From assembly GCF_007860095.1 (NCBI RefSeq), contig NZ_SJPT01000002.1, forward strand, positions 1-64,000: DNA of 64,000 nucleotides, in the 5' to 3' direction. Every line of letters begins with the position of its first letter. Within the stretch, counting starts at the first letter, position 1. Under the pieces are notes generated by a model that searched no databases, was not told where the DNA came from, and saw nothing but the letters and a program-made list of their open reading frames with translations. Below are positions 54,721 to 62,227 of this stretch, one piece after another. The position numbers were made by a program, and so were the translations under genes. The stretch comes from Novipirellula galeiformis. GTDB lineage: Bacteria; Planctomycetota; Planctomycetia; Pirellulales; Pirellulaceae.

Positions 54721-54929
54721 ATACAGCACATTCCTTAGAGGGTGACTTTAGAGTGGCCAAGGGGAACTACTCATTTCGATGAGTGGCTCGGTTTCGTTCG
54801 CCCTGGGGGTGATGCTGCCTGGCACGCGGCCTGGGCGTATTCAAGGCGACATCCATCAAGCATGCGTCGGTTGATCCAAAACGGCGTTTCTGAGATGGAC
54901 CTCGGTACTCCTAAAAAGTGCTGTGTCCC
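54721..54929. repeat. MITE-like element copy (209 bp)
   Basis: Begins ATACAGCACATTCCTTAGAG and ends AAAAAGTGCTGTGTCCC, inverted complements of each other. Shares GACTTTAGAGTGGCCAAGGG, CATTTCGATGAGTGGC, CTGCCTGGCACGCGGCC, AGCATGCGTCGGTTGATCCA and AACGGCGTTTCTGAGATGGA with other copies. The DNA after it is a CCTTCGCC-type pyrimidine run, as at 38.4 kb. Confidence 0.8.
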
Positions 54930-55126
54930 TTTGCCTTCCCCTTCGCCTTCCCTGCCCCTTTGCCTCCCCCCCAAGTGCCATGCTCGGCCGCCATACTCAG
55001 CTGACAGAATTCCCAAAGCGATATCCAGAGACGAAACGGACTAGGACTCCATCGTCGCTCTAGCGGTTCGTTGGGCACGAACGCCCGTTGTCCGAATCCG
55101 CCGAGCGAGCGAAACGTACGCGGTGC

Positions 55127-55555
55127 TTACTTGCCTTGATCTAACACGCCTTTGAGCATTGGGAATCGTGCAAGCACTTGATCTAATACTTGCTCGCCTG
55201 CGTGCTCTTTGATGAATTGGACGAGCATCGTTACAAATTCGCCAAGCTTTTCGAGAGGCAGCCCTTTCGCCGCCAGCGCCGTTCCCAATTCCAGGGAATT
55301 GCCAGTCGATCCGCCAAGCATTTTGCTCGCCATGCCCGCAAGACTACCCAGCATCCCACCTCCCGCGTCCGCCGATTCACCATCGTTCTCGGATTGGATC
55401 AATGATTCGAGACCGGGTAATGAAGAGGCAAGTTTCGAGAAGGTCGAATCATCAATATTCTCTTTGATCATCCCCATCGCTTTTCCAGTGACCCCTTTCG
55501 CGGTTGCACTATCAATGCCGAGGCGGTCCGTCAGTTGCTTGATCAGTTCATCCAT
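55127..55555 (-). CDS. DUF2780 family protein
   Basis: 142 residues. The sequence MDELIKQLTDRLGIDSATAK, MIKENIDDSTFSKLASSLPG, a Gly-rich middle (ADAGGGMLGSLAGMASKMLG) and VTMLVQFIKEHAGEQVLDQV match DUF2780 (VcgC/VcgE-like) proteins, small mostly helical proteins of unknown role. There is no signal peptide in this start; the protein should be cytoplasmic or loosely membrane associated. It stands alone between two MITE-like repeats. Confidence 0.75.
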   Translation of the reverse strand: MDELIKQLTDRLGIDSATAKGVTGKAMGMIKENIDDSTFSKLASSLPGLESLIQSENDGESADAGGGMLGSLAGMASKMLGGSTGNSLELGTALAAKGLPLEKLGEFVTMLVQFIKEHAGEQVLDQVLARFPMLKGVLDQGK

Positions 55556-55706
55556 CGTTCACAAATTCCTATGTAGAGCTTGCGGGAATTAAAATGCACG
55601 ATGTTGCTGAGGAAATCACCGCACACACATAGCGTCATTCTAGGGCGATGATTGGCAACACAATAGCCTGGAGATAACTTTCACGCAAAAAGCGAACCTC
55701 CCAACT

Positions 55707-55930
55707 GGGAACACTGCCCATTCCTGAGGAGGGACTCCAGGCTGGCGGAATGAAATCATTCATTTGGATGAATTGCACGGTTTCTGCAACCCGTCCCTTT
55801 ATGCCTGGTGAGGCGTTAGCTGGGGTGCACTGGCCCATTCGCTTCGGCCCGTTTTATGCGGCACCCACCAAGCTTGCGGCGGATTGTCCAAAACAACCCA
55901 ACCGAGATCGACTTCACGACTCGTTGTCGA
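55707..55930. repeat. MITE-like element copy, diverged
   Basis: Begins GGGAACACTGCCCATTCCTG and contains GGCTGGCGGAATG, CATTTGGATGAATTGCACGG, CAAGCTTGCGGCGGATTG and CAACCGAGATCGACTTCACG, matching the internal order of the other copies, but the right end with AAGTGCTGTGTCC is not recognisable. Confidence 0.6.
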
Positions 55931-56092
55931 GCATGCAACGTGGTTACGGGGCCGATCGGACTTCTCCGTGGTTCGAATCGACCGCTACACCGGATGCGTT
56001 TTTAGCAGACCGTTAGGCGATTGATGTTGTCACCAAATGCGGATTGTGCTCCGCTGCTCGCATGAAGGATGAACCCCAACACCTAGCGAGCA

Positions 56093-56479
56093 ATGAAGAT
56101 GATACGCGACATGGATTTGATTCGAGCCATTGTGCTTGCGATTCGCAATCACGAAGCGCGGCCATCGGCCGCTGAGGTACAACATCTAATTGGCAATGTC
56201 GACGATGGGGTATTCGGCTATCACATCGAGTTGTTGACCCAAGGTGCGATGGTGACCGGCATCGACACGGGCCCCCGGAAAGATCGCTACGGCAAGGCAA
56301 ACTTGGCGTTGACGTGGGCGGGACAGGAATTCGCCGACAACATTGTCAATGATGCAGTCTGGGCGAGTGCGAGAAAGACGCTGGACGACGCCGAACTGAA
56401 ATCAGCTTCATTCGAGGTTTGGTCGCAAATTGTGGTTGCAAAGATCACGAAGCTTTGCGCCGCTGTTTCCAGCCGATGA
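56093..56479 (+). CDS. DUF2513 family protein
   Basis: 128 residues. MIRDMDLIRAIVLAIRNHEA, a small beta/helix region with FGYHIELLTQGAMVTGIDTG, and LALTWAGQEFADNIVNDAVW match the DUF2513 family, whose members look like winged-helix proteins and are often carried by phages and genomic islands. The RDMDLIR start and LTWAGHEFLD-type block are its hallmarks. Function is unknown. Standing alone in repeat-rich DNA, it may be an island remnant. It starts at ATG 56093 with weak GAGCA upstream; 56099 is an alternative. Confidence 0.78.
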   Translation: MKMIRDMDLIRAIVLAIRNHEARPSAAEVQHLIGNVDDGVFGYHIELLTQGAMVTGIDTGPRKDRYGKANLALTWAGQEFADNIVNDAVWASARKTLDDAELKSASFEVWSQIVVAKITKLCAAVSSR

Positions 56480-57286
56480 CATGAAAGTTGGCTGGAGCGG
56501 ATCATTCGAATGGAGGTCGTATCCGGCGTCGACCTCAAACGGCAACGTACGAAACGCTGGCGGAATTCTACGCCAGTGAATGAGATCACCAGGCAACCGC
56601 GCCGTCCTAGGCTGGCCGGTAGGAATCGTGGGGTGAAATCGCATCAACCGCTCGGGCTGGGACTCGATCGGGTTGCAAATCGCTTCGGGGTGCGGATTTT
56701 TGAATGCGCAGGTTCTGGCGCGTGCGGCTGCGAGCCAAATTTCGGCGGCCGACGCAATGACGCGCCGGACCCCGATTGAGTCACCGTTCGGAGCGAAATG
56801 TCGAGACATCACCGCGGTTTGATTCTGGCGCTGGACGAGCGAGACGCTGGCGGATCTCGCCACTCGACTACGAATTGCACGCCCCGATAGCGTGTCGAAG
56901 CTAATACGTCGAGAAAGGTCTTGTCGCGAGAGATCAGAGCAATCTCGGCAAGCAATCCAGGACATCGAAGGCACACTCCATCTAAAAACGGAGCACCTAA
57001 GCACCTCGGCAGAAGGCGTTGGGCATAACTCCTCAAAGCGGCGAAGCTGCAAAACGTAGCCTAGGCTACGTTAAGCCCAATGAGTTGTGCAGAGGTGCTT
57101 AACCCGCCTCTGGGCGAAGGCATTTCCCGAGTCACCAGATCGTCAAGGACTGCTTCGGACGATAAACTATCTCTCATGTTGTGGGGGCGAGTCTGATACA
57201 GGCTCGGCTAGGGTAGGTCAGGCTGTCCCCGATTAAAAAACTCGGCCAACCACTTCGATCCAGCAACCGCGAAACACATTGAAGCC
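56480..57286. other. Gene-poor DNA with a large imperfect inverted repeat
   Basis: No supported gene. A minus-strand open frame (56408-57052) overlaps the DUF2513 gene antisense and has no known motif. The inverted repeat at 56998-57101, listed separately, is the only clear structure. Confidence 0.35.
56998..57101. repeat. Nested inverted repeat with a 20-bp perfect palindrome
   Basis: The centre is the perfect palindrome AACGTAGCCTAGGCTACGTT (57053-57072). Outside it, TTGGGC / GCCCAA, and at the edges TAAGCACCTC (56998-57007) / GAGGTGCTTA (57092-57101), are inverted complements. The whole can fold into a long cruciform with internal bulges. Confidence 0.8.
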
Positions 57287-58114
57287 ATGATTCAAATCGG
57301 CAGAACGTATGATTTACAAGTGGTCAAGGACACTGAATTCGGATTCTATTTGGATGCCGAAAATCTAGGCGAGATCTTGCTCCCCGCAAAGCATGCTCCA
57401 GACGGATTGAGTGTCGATGACACTGTCGAAGTCTTTCTTTACCTGGACTCGGAAGATCGCCCCATCGCGACCTTTCAGACTCCCAAAGCGGAGGTTGGCG
57501 AATTCGCGTATTTGGAAGTCAAAGACAACACTCATATCGGCGCGTTCTTAGATTGGGGATTGGACAAAGACGTCTTGGTTCCGTTCGCGGAACAGCATCG
57601 ACCGATGACCGTGGGGGATTCCTACATCGTCTATCTGTATCTCGATAACCAAGATCGGATCGCGGCGACATCAAAGATTGATAAAGTTGTGCTGGAAGAT
57701 GACGAACACGATTTTTATCCGCAGCAGAAGGTTGATTTGATTATCGCAAACAGTACAGAACTGGGGTTCAAAGCGATTGTGAATCACAGCCATTGGGGAT
57801 TGCTGTACAAAGCGGACGTTGATCAACGGCTCAGTTTTGGGCAGAGCATTCAAGGCTACATCAAACAGGTTCGCGAAGACGGCCGAATTGACTTGAGCCT
57901 GAAAAGCGGTCAGGAAATCCGTGACAACTATAGTCAAGTGATTCAGGATTACTTACGCGATCACAACGGGTTTGCGCCCGTTCATGACAAGTCTCCTCCT
58001 GCTCAAGTTTCCAATCTGTTGGGGATGAGCAAAGGACAGTTCAAAAAAGCGATCGGTGCCCTGTATAAACAGAGGATCATTACGATTGAAAAGGAGGGAA
58101 TACGATTGGTTTGA
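57287..58114 (+). CDS. cvfB: CvfB-like S1-domain RNA-binding protein
   Basis: 275 residues. Three S1-type OB folds in tandem: GRTYDLQVVKDTEFGFYLD with GEILLPAKHAPDGLSVDDTV; FAYLEVKDNTHIGAFLDWGL with KDVLVPFAEQHRPMTVGDSY; and VDLIIANSTELGFKAIVNHS with WGLLYKADVDQRLSFGQSIQ. A C-terminal winged-helix segment follows (LLGMSKGQFKKAIGALYKQR). The spacing and the DWGLDKDVLVP block are typical of CvfB/YitL, a regulator that affects virulence and stress genes in Gram-positive bacteria through RNA binding. It appears to be a single-gene unit. RBS is not obvious. Confidence 0.88.
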   Translation: MIQIGRTYDLQVVKDTEFGFYLDAENLGEILLPAKHAPDGLSVDDTVEVFLYLDSEDRPIATFQTPKAEVGEFAYLEVKDNTHIGAFLDWGLDKDVLVPFAEQHRPMTVGDSYIVYLYLDNQDRIAATSKIDKVVLEDDEHDFYPQQKVDLIIANSTELGFKAIVNHSHWGLLYKADVDQRLSFGQSIQGYIKQVREDGRIDLSLKSGQEIRDNYSQVIQDYLRDHNGFAPVHDKSPPAQVSNLLGMSKGQFKKAIGALYKQRIITIEKEGIRLV

Positions 58115-58412
58115 TCAGCTTCTCAAAGGGACGGTGTCGAGAGCATTTTGCAAATGGATGTGGGATGATTGGCCGGTTCCCACCGGGCCATCACAAACGA
58201 GCCGGTTGAAACCGGAGCTACGATCTATTGAAACATGTTCGAGAGGGATGATCGGTTTACGTGGATCGGTAGCGGTGCTTATCCATCACGATATTTTCGC
58301 TTTTCGACGCGATGCAGAAAAGGAACGCGGACCTAATTGTTAATTCGAGTCCTGGAATCACTTTCCCATCGGACGACCGCCCGCCTCAATCTTTCACACG
58401 GCAATTGTCATC
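58115..58412. other. Intergenic DNA with REP-like palindromes
   Basis: ATTGGCCGGTTCCCACCGGG and GAGCCGGTTGAAACCGGAGC (58165-58216) form two short hairpins resembling those at 19.9 kb. No gene is supported. Confidence 0.4.
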
Positions 58413-58907
58413 ATGAGTCATTTATACCTTTACGAAAAAAGGCAGCGGCGAACCGCCATGCTGCTACTGCTCAACATGGGCGTACTGTTGGCAATGTATT
58501 TGGCAGCCCGTAAGTTTATTGAGCCGACCGAGGCGGGCGAACAGTTGTTTTATTGGTTGAACATTGCCTTGCCGTTGGCTGAACTCTGTCTGTTCGTTGT
58601 GGCCGTTCTCTTCTGGGTTCAAAATGGAACTTTCAGGATAGCGGTGGACGGCGACCGCTTTGAAATTTCCGATCCCCTCTCAAAGGCGGCTTCGTTTTCT
58701 GTCCCGGTAAGTGACATTGTTGAGATCAGTCAAACTCACCAGACGCATACCGGGTTCAGCAAAATCACGATGCACATGAAGTCGGGCGAAAGGATTCAGA
58801 TCTTACAAAACTACAACTACAACCGAGGCAAGCTTTACGCAGCATTAGCGAAAGCAAATTCAACCATCCGTTTGCCGGAACATGCCCTTCGATTCAAGCA
58901 AGTGTGA
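58413..58907 (+). CDS. Membrane protein with PH-like cytoplasmic domain
   Basis: 164 residues. Two membrane helices (RTAMLLLLNMGVLLAMYLAA; FYWLNIALPLAELCLFVVAV) are followed by a ~90-residue beta-rich domain: GTFRIAVDGDRFEISDPLS, FSVPVSDIVEISQTHQTHTG, KITMHMKSGERIQILQNYN and a last helix (RGKLYAALAKANSTI). The order suggests a bacterial PH-like fold that closes with a helix, as in bPH proteins, but similarity is weak and the family is not certain. It stands alone with no clear operon partner. Confidence 0.7.
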   Translation: MSHLYLYEKRQRRTAMLLLLNMGVLLAMYLAARKFIEPTEAGEQLFYWLNIALPLAELCLFVVAVLFWVQNGTFRIAVDGDRFEISDPLSKAASFSVPVSDIVEISQTHQTHTGFSKITMHMKSGERIQILQNYNYNRGKLYAALAKANSTIRLPEHALRFKQV

Positions 58908-59674
58908 CGAAAAGAGTGTGTCCGGTATCGATCTGCGTTTAGCTGATACGAGAACACGAATTATAGAAAAACAGTTGCGAGGGGGCCCCAGCACAAAGAA
59001 ATCAAAGTGGAATATTGGTGCCACGTGGCGTGCATCCAGATGCGTTTCACACCTGCCGCGGTCGCAACGATGGCGAATCGGCGAGTAACCTTGTCCGGTG
59101 TAATTATCGACGAGGCTTCGGGGACCAGAGGCAAGTCAGAGATCGACGGGGACTCTCGATGGCCTTCGATTTCGTCGAGGGCTGGATTGACCGGGGTTGG
59201 CTTCGCGACCGGAGGCGAGCAGGGCTTTGAAGACCTTGTATCCGTATTTGGGCATGCCGATCCGTGTGCAAACGCATCGGTTTTTGCAGCGAGAAACTTT
59301 TCAGTTGAAGTTATTGTGGCGAGTATCTTTTGACTTGCTCGGCGTTTGTGAAATAGGAACACGATTCCGCGCATCTCTATTTTTATGAATGCGAGATTTG
59401 ACGCGAACCATTGCAACGCCAATGCGTCTATCTCTCCGAACACACAAGTCACATTCACGCCGCGAGCGAGTAACGAGCTTTCTGATGTTTTGCAAATGAA
59501 AATCCAATCCAGTCGACTCGCATAGATACACGAAGGCGATCCATTCGGCGTCCCTATCCATAGTGACAGCCCGTTGAATACAGATAATGCCCCGGCGTAT
59601 CCGCGTTTGATGTGACACTCGCTTTCATTAGCGAACGACTTCTTTATGAAGGCACTGTTCCAAAAGGCGCGGGG
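58908..59674. other. Gene-poor DNA before the accessory array
   Basis: Several open frames exist on both strands (for example 59007-59333 plus, 59301-59618 minus), but none shows a known domain, leader or ribosome site. I see nothing I can support as a gene. Confidence 0.3.
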
Positions 59675-59745
59675 GTCACGCCAGACACCTTAGCCTTTTT
59701 TCGTGTCTGCATCGAACGGCGGGCGACCCCACGACGAACCCAATT
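59675..59745. repeat. Long imperfect REP-type hairpin
   Basis: GGGGTC-A-CGCC-AGACAC pairs with GTGTCT...GGCG...GACCCC around a loop TTAGCCTTTTTT-like (59676-59742). Compound palindromes with the AGACAC/GTGTCT core resemble REP elements mobilised by RAYT transposases; no transposase gene is in the window. Confidence 0.5.
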
Positions 59746-59746
59746 T

Positions 59747-59818
59747 GGGCTGGTAGCTGAGACGGTCTAGCGGCGGTCTGAAGAACCGCAGACGAGGATT
59801 CACACTTCACCCATCTTA
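59747..59818 (+). tRNA. tRNA-Phe(GAA)-like fragment with degraded 3' half
   Basis: The 5' half is tRNA-like: GGGCTGG, T8-A9, D-arm GCTG..AGACGGTC..TAGC with G18-G19, anticodon stem GCGGT/ACCGC and loop CTGAAGA (anticodon GAA). The T-arm and 3' acceptor strand mispair and are made of TTCACAC-TTCACCC-ATCTTAC-TTCAAAC heptamers. It looks like a tRNA cut by heptamer DNA. Confidence 0.35.
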
Positions 59819-59836
59819 CTTCAAACTTCCTAAATT
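59797..59836 (+). repeat. Heptamer DNA repeats
   Basis: GATTCACACTTCACCCATCT then TACTTCAAACTTCCTAA reads as 7-bp units TTCACAC, TTCACCC, ATCTTAC, TTCAAAC, TTCCTAA. They lie between the two tRNA-like sequences. Confidence 0.55.
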
Positions 59837-59909
59837 GTTCTCGGAGTGTGCCGGATTCGCACGCGACTTTGCGAAGGTCGTAGACCAGGTTCGATTCCTG
59901 GCGAGAGCA
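59837..59909 (+). tRNA. tRNA-Arg(GCG)-like gene
   Basis: A full cloverleaf can be drawn. Acceptor GTTCTCG/CGAGAGC has one G-U. D-stem GTGT/GCAC has loop GCCGGATTC. Anticodon stem CGACT/GGTCG has loop TTGCGAA (anticodon GCG at 59871-59873). T-arm CCAGG-TTCGATT-CCTGG is perfect, with discriminator A and no encoded CCA. Conserved T8, A14 and A21 are absent, so it is either an unusual accessory tRNA or a recent pseudogene. A GCG anticodon is unusual because bacteria normally read CGC with ICG. Its 3' end faces the 3' end of the first four-helix-bundle gene across heptamer repeats. Confidence 0.5.
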
Positions 59910-59914
59910 CTTTG

Positions 59915-59963
59915 GAGTCGTGAGGGATGAGTCCTGAGGGATGAGTTCTGAGGGATGAGGGGA
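59915..59963 (+). repeat. Heptamer repeats at the 3' end of four-helix-bundle copy 1
   Basis: Seven units in phase: GAGTCGT, GAGGGAT, GAGTCCT, GAGGGAT, GAGTTCT, GAGGGAT, GAGGGGA, ending exactly at the gene's stop codon. Confidence 0.9.
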
Positions 59964-60323
59964 TCAGGACGACGAGCGAAGTGAGCGGATGAGCCCAGCG
60001 AGCACCCTTGCTGTTTCATCCGCTTGGCTTGCAAGTTGTTCGGCGGTCTCGCCGGTCGTGTATTCGAGCCGCCGTGCGATTGTCAGCTGATACTCGACCT
60101 CGCGAATGGATCCGAATGCCATGTCGAGGAAACGCAGGAAATCTGGTTCAGAGTTCCGAGCGCAACCTTCGACGATGTTGGAGGCGATTGATACGGATGC
60201 TCGGCGAAGTTGCGACGTCAGACCGAACATTTCATCCTTCGGGAATGTCCTTGTTGCTGAGTAAATCAACATGACAAGTTCATCTGCCAACTCGAACGCT
60301 CGTAGCTTTCGATGATCTCGCAT
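59964..60323 (-). CDS. Four-helix-bundle (IVP/S23-like) protein, copy 1
   Basis: 119 residues from the ATG at 60323, which has AGGGGGAAG just upstream. The sequence MRDHRKLRAFELADELVMLI, FPKDEMFGLTSQLRRASVSI, ASNIVEGCARNSEPDFLRFL, DMAFGSIREVEYQLTIARRL and ETARVLAGLIRSLRS forms four amphipathic helices. This is the 'four helix bundle protein' family (23S rRNA intervening-sequence protein, TIGR02436-like), structurally related to Avd of diversity-generating retroelements. Its function outside 23S rRNA is unknown. Heptamer DNA repeats border both ends (59915-59963 and 60340-60483). Confidence 0.85.
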   Translation of the reverse strand: MRDHRKLRAFELADELVMLIYSATRTFPKDEMFGLTSQLRRASVSIASNIVEGCARNSEPDFLRFLDMAFGSIREVEYQLTIARRLEYTTGETAEQLASQADETARVLAGLIRSLRSSS

Positions 60324-60339
60324 AACTTCCCCCTTCTTC

Positions 60340-60483
60340 CTCACACCTCACACCTCACACCTCACACCTCACACCTCACACCTCACAACTCACACCTCAC
60401 AACTCACAACTCACAACTCAAGACTCAAGACTCAAGACTCAAGACTCAAGACTCAAGACTCAATACTCAAGACTCAAGACTCA
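60340..60483. repeat. Long heptamer satellite
   Basis: About 20 head-to-tail 7-bp units changing gradually from CACACCT through ACTCACA to ACTCAAG. A similar run of 20 ACTCAAG-type units is at 62250-62386; the equivalent spot of copy 2 (61348-61383) has only about five. The number of units therefore differs between the three tandem copies. Confidence 0.95.
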
Positions 60484-60493
60484 CCCCTATCTT

Positions 60494-60564
60494 AACGCTG
60501 AAGCCAGATGGCCAAGCAACCGGCCCCAACTCGGTTGAAGTGGGGGCAAATCCTACCAGCGATT
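60494..60564 (+). tRNA. tRNA-Trp(CCA)-like sequence, degenerate, copy 1
   Basis: 71 nt with acceptor AACGCTG/CAGCGAT (one mismatch), anticodon stem ACCGG/TCGGT with loop CCCCAAC (CCA in place) and T-arm GTGGG/CCTAC with loop GGCAAAT. AGCAACCGG followed by a CCA loop is characteristic of tRNA-Trp. The D-arm is shortened, T33 is C and T54-T55 are lost, so it is probably not functional. Confidence 0.35.
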
Positions 60565-60702
60565 CTGACTGATCGACTGCAGGCTCGGGTTACATCTTGA
60601 AAAGGTGAACCATCTGAAGTGTCCCTTCGTTGGTCCGCTTTTGCACAACCTCAACACTTTCACACTCATACTGGAGCAGACCAATGCGACACGACAACCA
60701 AC

Positions 60703-60900
60703 ATGACTGCGACGAAGACCTTTGCTTTCGAGCCGATGAGCAAACGTCGTAAGGGCTACCCGTCGGAAACGAAAGTTAAACGCGGAGTCCGAATCATCCA
60801 AGGCAAACAACTCGAGGAAAAGCTCGGGCGCAACGACCTTTGCCCTTGTGGCAGCGGCCAGCGATTCAAGCGTTGCTGCCTACGATCGGGGCGTCTGTGA
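60703..60900 (+). CDS. SEC-C motif small protein, copy 1
   Basis: 65 residues from ATG 60703 ([20 protein letters not shown]); an earlier start at 60619 lacks support. A basic N-terminus is followed by the SEC-C zinc motif [18 protein letters not shown] (C-x-C...CC) at the C-terminus, the same metal-binding motif found at the end of SecA and in many small proteins that bind partner proteins. A near-identical copy lies at 61603-61800; both stand between a tRNA-Trp-like sequence and a four-helix-bundle gene, so the whole block was duplicated. Confidence 0.75.
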   Translation: MTATKTFAFEPMSKRRKGYPSETKVKRGVRIIQGKQLEEKLGRNDLCPCGSGQRFKRCCLRSGRL

Positions 60901-60931
60901 TGGCGTCAATCGCGATGACTACTTTTAGGGA

Positions 60932-60968
60932 ATGAGTCGTGAGGGATGAGTCGTGAGTCGTGAGGGGA
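60932..60968 (+). repeat. Heptamer repeats at the 3' end of copy 2
   Basis: GAGTCGT, GAGGGAT, GAGTCGT, GAGTCGT, GAGGGGA in phase, ending at the stop codon of the second four-helix-bundle gene. Confidence 0.9.
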
Positions 60969-61328
60969 TCAGGACGACGAGCGAAGTGAGCGGATGAGCC
61001 CAGCGAGCACCCTTGCAGTTTCATCCGCTTGGCTTGCCAGTTGTTCGGCGGTCCCGCCGGTCGTGTATTCGAGCCGTCGTGCGATTGTCAGCTGATACTC
61101 GACCTCGCGAATGGATCCGAATGCCATGTCGAGGAAACGTAGGAAATCTGGTTCAGAGTTCCGAACGCAACCTTCGACGATGTTGGAGGCGATTGATACG
61201 GATGCTCGGCGAAGTTGCGACGTCAGACCGAACATTTCATCCTTCGGGAATGTCCTTGTTGCTGAGTAAATCAACATGACAAGTTCATCCGCCAACTCGA
61301 ACGCTCGTAGCTTTCGATGATCTCGCAT
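60969..61328 (-). CDS. Four-helix-bundle (IVP/S23-like) protein, copy 2
   Basis: 119 residues from ATG 61328 with the same AGGGGGAAG site. It differs from copy 1 by only two visible residues (GCVRNSEP for GCARNSEP; TTGGTAEQL for TTGETAEQL), so the duplication is recent. All four helices are complete and it is probably expressed. The 5' side has a short heptamer run (61348-61383), then a second tRNA-Trp-like sequence and a second SEC-C gene, which makes a ~900-1,000 bp tandem unit with copy 1. Confidence 0.85.
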   Translation of the reverse strand: MRDHRKLRAFELADELVMLIYSATRTFPKDEMFGLTSQLRRASVSIASNIVEGCVRNSEPDFLRFLDMAFGSIREVEYQLTIARRLEYTTGGTAEQLASQADETARVLAGLIRSLRSSS

Positions 61329-61393
61329 AACTTCCCCCTTCTTCCTCACAACTCACAACTCAAGACTCGAGACTCGAGACTCACCCCTATCTT

Positions 61394-61464
61394 AACGCTG
61401 AAGCCAGATTGCCAAGCAACCGGCCCCAACTCGGTCGAAGTGGGGGCGAATCCTACCAGCGATT
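61394..61464 (+). tRNA. tRNA-Trp(CCA)-like sequence, degenerate, copy 2
   Basis: Same fold as the copy at 60494, with a few substitutions (T-loop GGCGAAT is closer to the normal TTCGAAT). Shares acceptor AACGCTG/CAGCGAT, anticodon loop CCCCAAC and shortened D-arm. Confidence 0.35.
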
Positions 61465-61602
61465 CTGACTGATCGACTGCAGGGTCGGGTTACATCTTGA
61501 AAAGGTGAACCATCTGAATTGTCCCTTCGTTGGTCCGCTTTTGCACAACCTCAACACTTTCACACTCATACTGGATCAGACCAATGCGATACGACAACCA
61601 AC

Positions 61603-61800
61603 ATGACTGCGACGAAGACCTTTGCTTTCGAGCCGATGAGCAAACGTCGTAAAGGCTACCCGTCGGAAACGAAAGTCAAACGCGGAGTCCGAATCATCCA
61701 AGGCAAACAACTCGAGGAAAAGCTCGGGCGCAACGACCTGTGCCCTTGTGGCAGCGGCCAGCGATTCAAGCGTTGCTGCCTACGATCGGGGCGTCTGTGA
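61603..61800 (+). CDS. SEC-C motif small protein, copy 2
   Basis: 65 residues, apparently identical in protein sequence to the copy at 60703-60900 ([20 protein letters not shown] ... [18 protein letters not shown] ... LRSGRL), while the DNA differs at several silent positions. Silent-only differences suggest the protein sequence is kept under selection after duplication. Zinc binding through the four cysteines is expected from the motif. There is no recognised RBS; the upstream ~80 bp are also conserved between copies. Confidence 0.75.
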   Translation: MTATKTFAFEPMSKRRKGYPSETKVKRGVRIIQGKQLEEKLGRNDLCPCGSGQRFKRCCLRSGRL

Positions 61801-61830
61801 TGGCGTCAATCGCGATGACTACTTTTAGGG

Positions 61831-61868
61831 AATGAGTCCTGAGGGATGAGTCGTGAGTCGTGAGGGGA
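61831..61868 (+). repeat. Heptamer repeats at the 3' end of copy 3
   Basis: GAGTCCT, GAGGGAT, GAGTCGT, GAGTCGT, GAGGGGA in phase up to the original stop position of copy 3. Confidence 0.9.
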
Positions 61869-62227
61869 TCAGGACGACGAGCGAAGTGAGCGGATGAGCC
61901 CAGCGAGCACCCTTGCTGTTTCATCCGCTTGGCTTGCAAGTTGTTTGGCGGTCTCGCCGGTTGTGTATTCAGCCGCCGTGCGATTGTCAGCTGATACTCG
62001 ACCTCGCGAATGGATCCGAATGCCATGTCGAGGAAACGCAGGAAATCTGGTTCAGAGTTCCTCGCACATCCTTCGACGATATGGGATGCGATTGATACGG
62101 ATGCTCGGCGAAGTTGCGACGTCAGACCGAACATTTCATCCTTCGGGAATGTCCTTGTTGCTGAGTAGACCGACATAACAAGTTCATCCGCCAACTCGAA
62201 CGCTCGTAGCTTTCGATGATCTCGCAT
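61869..62227 (-). pseudogene. Four-helix-bundle protein copy 3, frameshifted
   Basis: The ATG (62227) and the first ~85 codons match copies 1 and 2 (one S/N change gives ASHIVEGCARNSEP; VMSVYSATR for VMLIYSATR). A one-base deletion near 61967 (GTATTCAGCC where the others have GTATTCGAGCC) then shifts the frame, so the last helix is read as unrelated sequence running to 61766. The restored frame would end at 61869. The copy is probably inactive. A long ACTCAAG satellite sits 5' of it. Confidence 0.8.

Noticed and set aside
56408-57052. 214-codon minus-strand open frame
   Set aside because: Overlaps the DUF2513 gene antisense and has a composition-driven Arg/Ser-rich translation with no motif.
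58961-59458. 165-codon minus-strand open frame
   Set aside because: No known motif, no leader, no ribosome site, and the DNA around it looks non-coding.
60590-60640. A further tRNA-Phe-like anticodon arm (CATC-TTGAAAA-GGTG)
   Set aside because: Only the anticodon arm fits; no acceptor or T-arm can be paired around it.
59964-62227. Diversity-generating retroelement, because the four-helix-bundle proteins resemble Avd
   Set aside because: No reverse transcriptase, no template/variable repeat pair and no lectin-type variable gene is present in the window.
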